A DNA stretch of 24,114 bases. It comes from a virus. Each line of letters begins with the position of its first letter. The stretch's first letter is position 1. The notes beneath the pieces were generated by a model, which did no database searches, was not told where the DNA came from, and saw only the letters and a list, made by a program, of their open reading frames with translations. Shown here piece by piece: positions 18,901 through 22,021 of this stretch. A program made the position numbers and the translations under genes. The stretch lies in the IMG/VR virus record IMGVR_UViG_3300037189_018980, positions 1 to 24,114 of that record; one strand, given 5' to 3'.

Positions 18901-21194
18901 ATGTTGGAAACTTTGATATCAATCCGTTTGACAATATCAGCTACGGACCAGAGGGTCGTCCAACCTACGATCCTGCCATTCTTGATGCAATATATGAAAG
19001 CAACTATCTAGATCCATATCTGGGAATATTACCTGCACCGGCCTACAATGGTGCACCACCCAACGACACCAACGCAGTAGTAGTGGCCGGCGGCGCCTAT
19101 GTAGACACCTATTCAAGTCATGCTCCAGAAGAACTTGTTCCAGGCGCAGAATACGACACCTTGGATTTAAAGGTGTTTACCCGTCCTGGCAGTGATTGGG
19201 AATTGAATGGACATGGATTTCCAGAAGAAGTGGTAAGTTTTAGTTATACTGGATCCAGTGACATTTTCAGTTTTGCAGATGTAGTGCCTTATCCTGCGGT
19301 AATTGTAGTGTTCAATCAGACCACCGGACAAGAACTGTATCCTGTTTTAAATTACTCAGCAAATTGGCCCAATCAAACTGTCAGCGTGATCAACAATGCC
19401 AGTTATGGCGACGTGATTTCTATATTTGTGTATGAATTGGGCGGGGGTAATCAACTCTACAAACAAACATACCAGGGACAAACAGTGGGCAACACCTTGC
19501 TGGTTCCAGTGGCATTTGGCGAAATTCAAGAGTTTGCAATATTTGTAAACGGACAATATCTATCAGCCGAACTAAATGATTCCACAGAAAATTATGTTTA
19601 CACTGCTGTGGGAGCCAATCAAACTCGGGTCACATTCTTAAACACTTACACATCCAGCGACTTAATAAGTTTGATAGTGTTTGGAGTCACAATTGTTAAT
19701 AATCAACCAATTGACTACAGTTGGAGTGTGCCACAAACTCAAATAATTGTTGCCGATGGATCCATGGAATACACTCTGACCAACAGTTTAGAATATACCA
19801 ATCCAGACAATCTGATTGTAGAAGTCAATGGTGTGCGTGCCAGATCAAGTGCTGGTGCCGAGTACACCGCCGACGGCAGCAGCGCATACATGTTGCCACA
19901 AAGACTGGGCTTTAGTCAGTCCTTGATCAGCAACAACGAAGTTCATGTTTACCTAAATGATATTCAACAAGTATTTGGAGTTGACTTCACTCTAGAAACC
20001 TATGATCCAGTTGACATCAGAGAGGTTATTTTTACAACTCCTCCGGCCATCGGTACAAATATTTTAATTTATGTTGATACCAACACACAGGCCTATGTAA
20101 ACGGAAATCAATTAGTATTTAGACCCAACAGTGGATTAACGCCAAGCCTAGGAGACATAATTTCTGTAACAACCTGGAATGATACCAGACAACAAAACAT
20201 TTTAACCAAGGTTTTTGTGGGTCCTGTGGTCAGAGGAATTACCGTAGGCGAACCATATGACAGCGTGGATTTTGATTTGGCCACAGTCAGCAACACTCCT
20301 GGAAGTTTTGATTACAGCACCGGAGCCGTGGTCACTGTAAACGATCTTCAGCTGGGTCGAATAATAACAGACCCCAGCAGGTTGTGGGTAACTCTCAATG
20401 GAGTTAGACAATTTTCAGGAGTAGATTTTGTTCTCAATGGCGAAGAGATGATTTTACACAGTGGTGTTTTACAAACCACAGATGTGGTCATGATTACCAT
20501 GTTTACTGACAGTGTTGTGCCCGAAGCCATGGGCTTCCGCATTTTCCAGGACATGCGAGGGGTTCAGGCCACGTATCGTATTACCAATGCCAGTTCAACA
20601 CTGCTCACTCAACCTTTGTCGGCAGACGGGGACACAATTTATGTACAAGATGCAAATAATTTGGGACAACCTTCTCTTAATTCAAATATCTGGGGAATTT
20701 TGATTGTCAACGGTGAGCGTATCATGTATCGAGCACGCAACACAACGAACAATACCATCAGTGGTTTACTAAGAGGCACAGCCGGAACAGCAGTTGCCGC
20801 ACATGCTGTGGGTGCTAGAGTCGATGATCTCGGCCGCGGTAACTTGTTGCCAGAACAGTATCAAAATTACATAGTTAGTAGCACCGAACTAGCCGACGGA
20901 ACTCAAACCACATTTATTGCTCAAGATATTGATATCAGTAGCATGGACAGCACAGAAATTGATGAGGCCGTAGAGGTTTATGTTGGGGGTACTAGAATTC
21001 TAGCCGGATACACAGTTACAGGTGATAGTCCAGTGAGCATAGTGTTTTCTATAGCTCCACCCAATGGTGTAGAAGTAACTATATTGATTCGCCGTGGAGT
21101 AACCTGGTATGCACCCGGTGCAGGAACTCCCAGTGACGGTAGGCCGTTGCAAGAAACCAACACTCAGGCCGCAAGGTTTTTACGGGGCGAATAA
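6516..21194 (+). CDS. Giant multidomain baseplate/virion structural protein in the gp7 position
   Basis: 4892 residues in one uninterrupted frame (T4 gp7 is 1032 aa). Start ATG 6516 overlaps the gp6 stop and has GGAG seven bases upstream. Residues 1-140 (SVEFLPEIFQT, ATLDQLIQEPSF, YVGRK, NYSEYYWLPGGP) match the N-terminus I remember from very large structural proteins next to gp6 in marine T4-like phages. Further parts, in order: two cupredoxin-like domains (~216-375); beta-sandwich modules at ~956-1020 and ~1190-1258; a CBM5/12-like module (1933-1977); a seven-repeat FG-GAP-like propeller (~2346-3235) with inserted modules; a conserved helical block around 3360-3500 (RPRQSMFVDRFMALQNYL); Gly-Tyr-rich modules near 2606 and 3924; a second CBM5/12-like module (4010-4059); and a run of beta-sandwich modules to the C-terminus. 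There is no signal peptide or membrane segment and very little Cys. Assignment as gp7 equivalent rests on position and N-terminus, not on similarity to T4 gp7. It could also take over roles of gp8 or gp10. Confidence 0.88.
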   Translation: MAQIRSVEFLPEIFQTPVNRQVLGATLDQLIQEPSFVKTQGYVGRKVGPGVNPADKYVIEPTKSRNDYQLEPGVISLDPDTNNINDAITYPGITDALKLQGAVTDNANNLYTSEYYTWDPFVDFDKFVNYSEYYWLPGGPLSVDVSATGVPLTDNFVVTRANGVYTFSGVQGTNPPITLVRGGEYTFQVAQNSKETVNFRVTNNATSAYVIDYENNPTLTLVRGNTYVFNLSLDRPLPFFIKTLATLGNTNLYNNGVENNGASSGLITFVVPQDAPNTLYYANSTQFNMRGVINIVDAVPGTGPGFWIQTNPGVSGKIPATPNISSRDVLGVVNNGEDLGTVTFDVPYSTAQNFYYSLDTIGNIPGKVSGTIDLVTNLKFNQINNIFLEPFLEANPNGIDGIKELNGKTIVFLNQTDNAEDGGWQITTQFDPLPNEGQTVSPVGSFDTTEFDQTTDITSQAQRYSVWQINYNTTAGGQVFMTLSSVLPVDELQKFSVQYGTAYANTGWYKNASGYFEQIPLLTAIKSVLYYQDGTDPEIFGTIRLLDPGQASTIFIEDILNQQNYVSPNGVTFTNGLTVVFRGDVEPASYQNQEYYVEGVGTAIKLLPVANFVTPEPYTNSETLPYDSTPYDFGNYDATLNAPQVPDYLTINRASSDLNAWTRSNRWFHIDVIYASAEYNNTTPVVDNLLRARRPILEFRAGTKLFDFGTEGKQPVNIIDFEETDALSNINGTTGYSLDGYSLIQGSRIIFAADIDPQVRNKIYQVEFIIPDTVPPLIAQPIINLVPASDATVLVNQSTVCLSGITLQGKSFYFDGVEWLPAQDKVKVNQAPLFDVYDQQSISFGNREKYPSTSFAGSKLFSYATTSSGVADTVLGFALKYLSLTNVGDIVFDNNLYSDTFTYVAGAVGQTKDVSEGFARQYSDRINFVKEIGWQTAATKSQIRQQFQFVYDGSPLKLDVAVESTNVVRLNGSVPAIQLFVNSQFQEPSNYTYTTTTNATTITLTTTYVPGDVIEVAVLSNQISQQGFYQVPINLENNPLNANSPTFTLGTVRSHYQTIGQNLIDLQGPIIGANNSRDLGNIIPYGLQILQQSSPLTLSGYFMRNQNYDIFGAIEYNSKEYIKFKNLMLDTVIRNEYPLDMAVAEILDSVIAEITDGRTSINPFYWSDMLPTGSVYTETVDVITPISTNTFNTVQTYNFTSANYLGLLVYLTRTVDGVQQTILLERDYQYEVSTEGPTFTVTTPLLVGDVITIREYSNTSGNFVPNTPSKMGLYPKYRPNQFYDTNYVSPTLVIQGHDGSITVAFGDIRDQILLEFEKRIYNNIKVDDNPIPLTTADVIPGFFRTTDYSLTQINNILGESFLTWVGYNKLDYKAQDYNVNNAFTYNYSAAGNKINEQLLLGAWRGIYRYFYDTTSPNLTPWEMLGFSEQPDWWETRYGPSPYTSDNLILWDDLAAGYVADPVAPYFKPKYARPASYGSANEQERDAPWSEPPYPSLLPVIPTGTSGQLLTPLQSVVGQYDPTAFRKSWAVGDGGPVEYSWWSSSSYPFAVMRLLALTRPAEFFALFADRDLYRFDPELNQYLYNGRYRLDANGVQVYGNGVSKASYINWIVDYNRQLGRNSTDDLTKDLANLDVRLCYRMASFTDKQYLKIFVERSSPNSTNSSLLLPDDSYKLLLYKNQPFSKIIYSALIIEKVNDGYAVYGYNNASPYFNILASFSNGLTQTVSDGDTTVKVPAQYTDTVVQVPYGYVFTNTTTVVDFILSYGAYLKELGLIFADQENGYVLNWNQMATEFLYFSQQGWANGTIINLNPSATNLRAYREGEVVDTIVSTTPENMLLDQNRQALPTRDLIVDREGNSFSITSASNQSISFLNLKFTSYENMVVLDNLSVFSDLVYDPTTGARQNRIKIAAATSTDWNGTIDAPGFILNQNNIKQWQSNRKYAKGEIVLYKNNYWSAQTIVQPKVEFDFNDWVKSDYTRIQEGLLPNLANKANQLSNSYNTQVANLERDNDLFSYGLIGFRPRQYMTDLNLDDISQVNLYQQFLKNKGTVRAAEIFTQANLGKEAGEYNIFENWAVLVSTYGANANRSFFELRLNESNLKSDPCTIQVIQPDQPSQANQTIFLDDIWRESYKITSTDILPTTYTTEQDAALPTAGYVNINDVDITAFSLDDPSSIEASIDSIGVGTTIWVAKSNSYDWNVYRCAKVPGQATTITDNLNSTTLVEFNASHDLSVGDLIIIKFFDNSINGVYRVLSVPGVTSIVIAYAFTNSNQTSVSGTGIVFYLQSMRVAQASDTALLPYSNSLIPGARAYVDSFVNGHWAVIEKQSPFVSYDLISPDPLELNSRYGVSVAQTENLFSALIGSPEINGLPGKVYAYRVDENQNYVQEVALTLPAVDVVGYGNTVKFGKNNWAVAGASASRNNTGYAATLFRDSTTGGYTTTQLLLSPDQNFGTTQFGTAVAMSLDERWMYIGAPFTDTGGAVHAYGRVNVEQQQVVYRTDGTTKTFNWSNHIAVNYAQPDQLIVILNNQTLTANVDFTVDVNNVIFNVAPAAKSLLTIVRRQSIQLDKQDYYNVAPNTTSPPGGTGAKFTVNVVRGQYNATITDAGSGYAPGDVLTILGTQLNGSAPANNLVITVTGVNTGIESFTFTGSGPVTTAPWSLNPYLYTATDIYSFTVLVNSVIQRPKIDYEFDSDSTIGTQDLVFLTNPPPGAIIDVIAETYWQYCDTISVTALSADLKFGISLSTTTDGRQLFIGASRDSAVDANNLIIRKAGSVYAFDRSVVRYFVQDVDTVVYAIPTPVTGPVSVMLNSQFLNIREFTDANGFVTIQYINGGVDVDLFNNEITILSSTSLTVGDSIEIETNQFQQIQKITADSPKDESAFGTAVDICPTNCSLYVGAPTDSVLVNGLFIPQSGSAQRSVNQSRVYGVITSLIANPPLTAGDLLRINNVEVAVPSTYVKDGITLPGNNVAGLVAAINSAGIPNVIATPTPNVEFIGNGITKVFNVGTIYTDADSYTPQVYVGSVLQINNVDYSYDNNTQQIFFVSAPVNGSIIVVVSGRMTLGIKNSEAATGGNKLTVLPGTSNSVFNDLGFETFVFTQQITSPQPSAYALFGQSLSVNSNATNIVIGAPNGNVYEPTTFDGGETYFDQRSTVFSNLVQNSGVVYTYDYLPSATDTINDPGQFAFGQQIYYDELDSFDQFGLGLSYRNGRLAVGAPGNDAGDSSVNYGLVSIFNNPTRSPAWAVIHEQQPVVDVNLINGVFMYDRLTSNTQTYFDFIDPLQGKILGAARRNIDYIGAVDPANYNVGSVRNNGNSWGSEHVGEIWWDTDTVRFIDPNQDDIVYASRRWGQTFPGSSVDVYQWISSSVPPVSYTGPGIPLSTSSYSVRSTLNNENIFVTSYYFWARGINTINTKAGKTLSTTGISRYIESPRASGIPYIAALNSSTIAIYNGLEYISAADTILHVDYDRELTDANIHTEYQLIADGVPDSFLNDTLYRKLQDSFCGANSQGAVVPDPFLSPPERYGVQFRPRQSMFVDRFMALQNYLTRVNAVLKQYPIIETSRLNLLNSEEPEPSSGSGAWNKRVANLEELSYQNLEVVDFGYRYLVDSDSSQNGLWTIYEVVSSDTVAGQKTLLLIQVQNYDTKLYWDHIDWYKVGYNSSIKPIAEVPVYSALDTLSLSTVPVGSSVRVSANAQGKFEIYLRTDLGWERVGLEDGTLQFKEELWNYSVGNFGFDVEVFDAQYFDQEPVIETRKVIQAINEELLVDELAIERNRALILMFNYVYSEFTAPEWLIKTSLIDVEHKIRALLPFQSYLQDNQTFVLDYIQEVKPYHVQIREFNLSYFGQDDYPGYISDFDVPAYYNITLPIPAYTSPVLTPYTASGSLIESFDSDAGPEAEIWTQEPWKAWFNNYLLELQSVSVVDGGLGYTVAPQVEIQGTCIEEPVLEAVVNSAGKVVAINIIDPGFGFSTNCVITLVGGNGVGARAVAVLGNNLVRSIGTTIKYDRCEYSRTIVDWEPNVNYDNGTIVRYLNRLWQADSDDSTGIEGPTFDITQWQKVDPGLVSLQYDSQGNYYEIVPGSTYISGANRTMGYYTPTVNEPGLSLPLLIDGIDYPGVQVKGVEFNQNTGFDVGNFDINPFDNISYGPEGRPTYDPAILDAIYESNYLDPYLGILPAPAYNGAPPNDTNAVVVAGGAYVDTYSSHAPEELVPGAEYDTLDLKVFTRPGSDWELNGHGFPEEVVSFSYTGSSDIFSFADVVPYPAVIVVFNQTTGQELYPVLNYSANWPNQTVSVINNASYGDVISIFVYELGGGNQLYKQTYQGQTVGNTLLVPVAFGEIQEFAIFVNGQYLSAELNDSTENYVYTAVGANQTRVTFLNTYTSSDLISLIVFGVTIVNNQPIDYSWSVPQTQIIVADGSMEYTLTNSLEYTNPDNLIVEVNGVRARSSAGAEYTADGSSAYMLPQRLGFSQSLISNNEVHVYLNDIQQVFGVDFTLETYDPVDIREVIFTTPPAIGTNILIYVDTNTQAYVNGNQLVFRPNSGLTPSLGDIISVTTWNDTRQQNILTKVFVGPVVRGITVGEPYDSVDFDLATVSNTPGSFDYSTGAVVTVNDLQLGRIITDPSRLWVTLNGVRQFSGVDFVLNGEEMILHSGVLQTTDVVMITMFTDSVVPEAMGFRIFQDMRGVQATYRITNASSTLLTQPLSADGDTIYVQDANNLGQPSLNSNIWGILIVNGERIMYRARNTTNNTISGLLRGTAGTAVAAHAVGARVDDLGRGNLLPEQYQNYIVSSTELADGTQTTFIAQDIDISSMDSTEIDEAVEVYVGGTRILAGYTVTGDSPVSIVFSIAPPNGVEVTILIRRGVTWYAPGAGTPSDGRPLQETNTQAARFLRGE
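7161..7406 (+). other. Domain: cupredoxin-like beta-barrel 1 with lost ligands (residues 216-297)
   Basis: The pattern PTLTLVRGNTYVFNL, then PFFIKT, NNGVENNG, ITFVVPQDAPNTLYYA and a final NMRGVINI strand follows the layout of small plastocyanin-like domains. In copper-binding relatives of this layout the PFxI segment begins with His and the LYYxC-xxH-xxM segment carries Cys, His and Met. Here the His is replaced (RPLPFF), the Cys is Ala282 and the second His is Phe287; only Met289 is kept. Copper binding is therefore unlikely and the fold probably serves as a structural or adhesive unit. Confidence 0.5.
7431..7640 (+). other. Domain: cupredoxin-like beta-barrel 2, degenerate (residues 306-375)
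   Basis: FWIQT, LGVVNNG, GTVTFDVPYSTAQNFYY and SGTIDLV repeat in order the FFIKT, NGVENNG, ITFVVPQDAPNTLYY and RGVINI landmarks of the preceding domain, so this looks like a second copy in tandem. It has no Cys or His at the ligand positions. The earlier TLVRGGEYTFQV segment near residue 177 may be the first strands of a third, incomplete copy. Confidence 0.45.
12312..12446 (+). other. Domain: CBM5/12-like carbohydrate-binding module 1 (residues 1933-1977)
   Basis: W1936 followed by RKYAKGEIVLYKNNYWSAQ and a closing W matches the chitin-binding type 3 (CBM5/12) layout W-x-Y-x-x-G-x-x-V-x-Y-x-x-x-x-Y/W-x-A ... W. The length (~45 residues) is that of the family. In phage tails such modules usually touch surface polysaccharide or peptidoglycan; the ligand here is unknown. 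Confidence 0.55.
13551..16220 (+). other. Domain: seven-repeat FG-GAP-like beta-propeller with inserted domains (residues ~2346-3235)
   Basis: Seven segments begin with Phe/Tyr-Gly and end ~15 residues later in (I/V)G(A/S)(P/S) or VAGAS: starts at Y2346, Y2400, F2456, F2738, F2881, F3112 and F3200 (for example FGTAVAMSLDERWMYIGAP). Each is usually followed by a GxVYAY/GAVHAY-type strand. This is the FG-GAP blade signature of integrin-alpha-like propellers, and seven is the usual blade number. The Asp-rich calcium loop of classical FG-GAP repeats is missing. Blade spacing is 54 and 56 residues for the first two steps, then 282, 143, 231 and 88, so further domains are inserted after blades 3, 4 and 5. 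Confidence 0.6.
18543..18692 (+). other. Domain: CBM5/12-like carbohydrate-binding module 2 (residues 4010-4059)
   Basis: DWEPNVNYDNGTIVRYLNRL followed by WQAD and, after a longer loop, a closing TQWQKVD gives the same W, Y-x-x-G-x-x-V-x-Y and W spacing as the module at residues 1933-1977. It follows directly on a Gly-Tyr-rich module (GLGYTVAPQVEIQG and GFGFSTNCVITLVGG, ~3915-3995). Confidence 0.5.
19230..21116 (+). other. Domain array: tandem fibre-like beta-sandwich modules at the C-terminus (residues ~4239-4867)
   Basis: About six modules of 60-80 residues share a pattern: an opening strand with T-x-F/Y, a central (V/I)xVNG or VYVGG strand, a VDF/xDY turn and a closing (I/V)xFxxxPPxGxxIxI strand. 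Examples are LWVTLNGVRQFSGVDFVLNG, VHVYLNDIQQVFGVDFTL and VIFTTPPAIGTNILIYVDT. The layout resembles the N-terminal domain of T7-type tail fibres. The same module occurs at residues ~956-1020, 1190-1258, 2495-2563, 2664-2724, 2789-2864 and 2991-3060. A separate block at ~4699-4778 has the VNGERIMYRAR ... LLRGTAGTAVAAH pattern seen in other phage tail proteins. Confidence 0.5.
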
Positions 21195-21199
21195 ATCAG

Positions 21200-21206
21200 C
21201 TAAATA
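21200..21206 (+). promoter_or_regulatory. CTAAATA late-promoter-like motif before the 49-aa gene
   Basis: CTAAATA is the variant of the T4 late motif that I remember being proposed for marine T4-like phages. It sits in the 16-base gap after the giant gene and ends only four bases before ATG 21211, so a T4-style start would fall on or just past that ATG. Confidence 0.4.
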
Positions 21207-21210
21207 AATC

Positions 21211-21360
21211 ATGACACAAAACAATGAAACAAAAAATTCAGAAGTAGTGCCAAATTCTTCAAAACGGCCGCCAAATGAAACGGGCACAATTACCGTAGAA
21301 GGATTTATAAAAATATTTGATCCAAACAGCAAAGAAACATTTGTGGAGAAACGAGCATGA
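21211..21360 (+). CDS. 49-aa mini-protein, paralogue of the N-terminus of the next gene
   Basis: ATG 21211 to TGA 21358-21360. Residues 1-29 are polar and low-complexity (Asn, Thr, Ser, Lys, Pro). Residues 30-48 (EGFIKIFDPNSKETFVEKR) align without gaps to residues 10-28 of the downstream 205-aa protein (EGFVKITDPNSGEILLDKK), 11 of 19 identical. The stop comes where the neighbour continues NAIHYEN. No Shine-Dalgarno precedes the ATG. The stop overlaps the next start (ATGA at 21357-21360), so translation of this ORF could feed the next gene. It may be a real leader peptide or small virion part, or the remnant of a duplicated copy of the neighbour. The homology supports coding descent; present-day expression is unproven. 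Confidence 0.55.
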   Translation: MTQNNETKNSEVVPNSSKRPPNETGTITVEGFIKIFDPNSKETFVEKRA

Positions 21361-21413
21361 TTGTGCCAGGTTTGTGTAAAATTGAGGGATTTGTAAAAAT
21401 TACTGATCCAAAT
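21298..21413 (+). repeat. Diverged direct repeat (21298-21327 and 21384-21413)
   Basis: Two 30-base segments, each reading GA(A/G)GGATTT(A/G)TAAAAAT then GATCCAAA, are spaced 86 bases apart start to start. They encode EGFIKIFDPN in the mini-gene and EGFVKITDPN in the 205-aa gene. The frames differ (86 is not a multiple of three), so each copy is kept in its own gene's frame. Confidence 0.75.
21345..21348 (+). promoter_or_regulatory. Shine-Dalgarno GGAG for the 205-aa gene
   Basis: GGAG ends eight bases before ATG 21357, inside the last codons of the mini-gene, and supports 21357 as the start of the 205-aa protein. Confidence 0.7.
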
Positions 21414-21974
21414 TCTGGCGAAATTTTGCTTGACAAAAAGAATGCCATACACTATGAAAACATCAGCATAGCCATGGCACAAACACTCAGTGATCGAACC
21501 AGTGCTCAAGGCGGTGGTTGGATCTATGAAATGGCCTTTGGCAATGGTGGAAGCAGCGTGGATCCCACAGGTGTGATCACGTATCTGCCGCCAAATACCA
21601 CAGGACAAAATGCAGACCTTTACAACGAAACTTATTACAAAGTTGTCAACGACAACTCAGCTTCTGACACAGACCCAGCCAACAACAAAATGACAGTTTT
21701 ACACACACCCGGTAAACCTTATACTGATATTTTGGTCAGCTGTTTGTTGGATTATGGCGAACCGGGCGGGCAACAAGCATTTGATAATTCAACCAATTTC
21801 AATGGAGAATACGTGTTTGATGAACTGGGACTCAAATGCTGGAACGGCAGTGCCACGGATTTAAGACTTATTACGCATGTGATTTTCCACCCGGTACAAA
21901 AAAGTTTGAATAGACAGATTCAAATTGACTATACATTGCGTATACAGACTTTGACGAATTTAAGTGCTGCATAA
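21357..21974 (+). CDS. 205-aa virion structural protein, function unknown
   Basis: Start ATG 21357 is supported by GGAG at 21345-21348 and the ATGA overlap with the mini-gene. The N-terminal EGFVKITDPNSGEILLDKKN AIHYEN region is followed by a helix, then WIYEMAFGNGGSSVDPTG, a pattern I remember from unnamed virion proteins of aquatic T4-like and other large phages. The middle is polar with acidic loops (DNSASDTDPANN). The C-terminal half is beta-rich (YVFDELGLKCWNG, LRLITHVIFHPVQKS, IQIDYTLRIQTL). No enzymatic motif, signal peptide or transmembrane segment is visible. It is not recognisably T4 gp8, although it occupies roughly that position. Likely a peripheral baseplate, wedge-tip or fibre-connector protein; this is inferred from context only. 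The stop codon is embedded in the late-promoter-like CATAAATA at 21970-21977. Confidence 0.8.
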   Translation: MIVPGLCKIEGFVKITDPNSGEILLDKKNAIHYENISIAMAQTLSDRTSAQGGGWIYEMAFGNGGSSVDPTGVITYLPPNTTGQNADLYNETYYKVVNDNSASDTDPANNKMTVLHTPGKPYTDILVSCLLDYGEPGGQQAFDNSTNFNGEYVFDELGLKCWNGSATDLRLITHVIFHPVQKSLNRQIQIDYTLRIQTLTNLSAA

Positions 21975-21977
21975 ATA
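21970..21977 (+). promoter_or_regulatory. Distal late promoter-like motif, overlapping the 205-aa stop
   Basis: CATAAATA, seven of eight matches to the T4 late octamer, contains the TAA of the preceding gene and ends 45 bases before ATG 22022. A start near 21983 would put the palindrome at 21986-21999 into the 5' leader. Confidence 0.45.
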
Positions 21978-21999
21978 TGTATACATTATTGCGCAATAA
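21977..21999. other. Two abutting perfect palindromes in the 421-aa gene leader
   Basis: ATGTATACAT (21977-21986) and TTATTGCGCAATAA (21986-21999) are each identical to their reverse complements and share one base. The second can form a 5-bp stem with a GCGC loop. The first begins on the last base of one late-promoter-like octamer; the second shares five bases with the other. No U-run follows, so this is not an intrinsic terminator. An operator for a dimeric protein or an RNA processing hairpin are the readings that fit. Confidence 0.6.
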
Positions 22000-22002
22000 A
22001 TA
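21995..22002 (+). promoter_or_regulatory. Proximal T4-type late promoter motif for the 421-aa gene
   Basis: AATAAATA matches the T4 late octamer at seven of eight positions and ends 20 bases before ATG 22022, the same spacing as the motif before gp6. The predicted start near 22008 leaves a short leader carrying GGAG (22010-22013). Confidence 0.6.
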
Positions 22003-22004
22003 AA

Positions 22005-22013
22005 AGGACGGAG
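22005..22013 (+). promoter_or_regulatory. Double Shine-Dalgarno (AGGA and GGAG) for the 421-aa gene
   Basis: AGGA (22005-22008) and GGAG (22010-22013) precede ATG 22022; the second has the ideal eight-base spacing. This fixes the start and suggests strong translation. Confidence 0.75.
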
Positions 22014-22021
22014 TAAAAAGA

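Noticed and set aside
21180-21608. 142-codon minus-strand frame opposite the mini-gene and 205-aa gene
   Set aside because: The plus strand has homologous N-termini in both genes and correctly spaced ribosome sites; the antisense product shows no recognisable features.
21986-22005. Palindrome TTATTGCGCAATAA as an intrinsic terminator
   Set aside because: The stem is short and AT-rich, it is followed by AATAAAAGG rather than a T-run, and no T-run follows it on the opposite strand.
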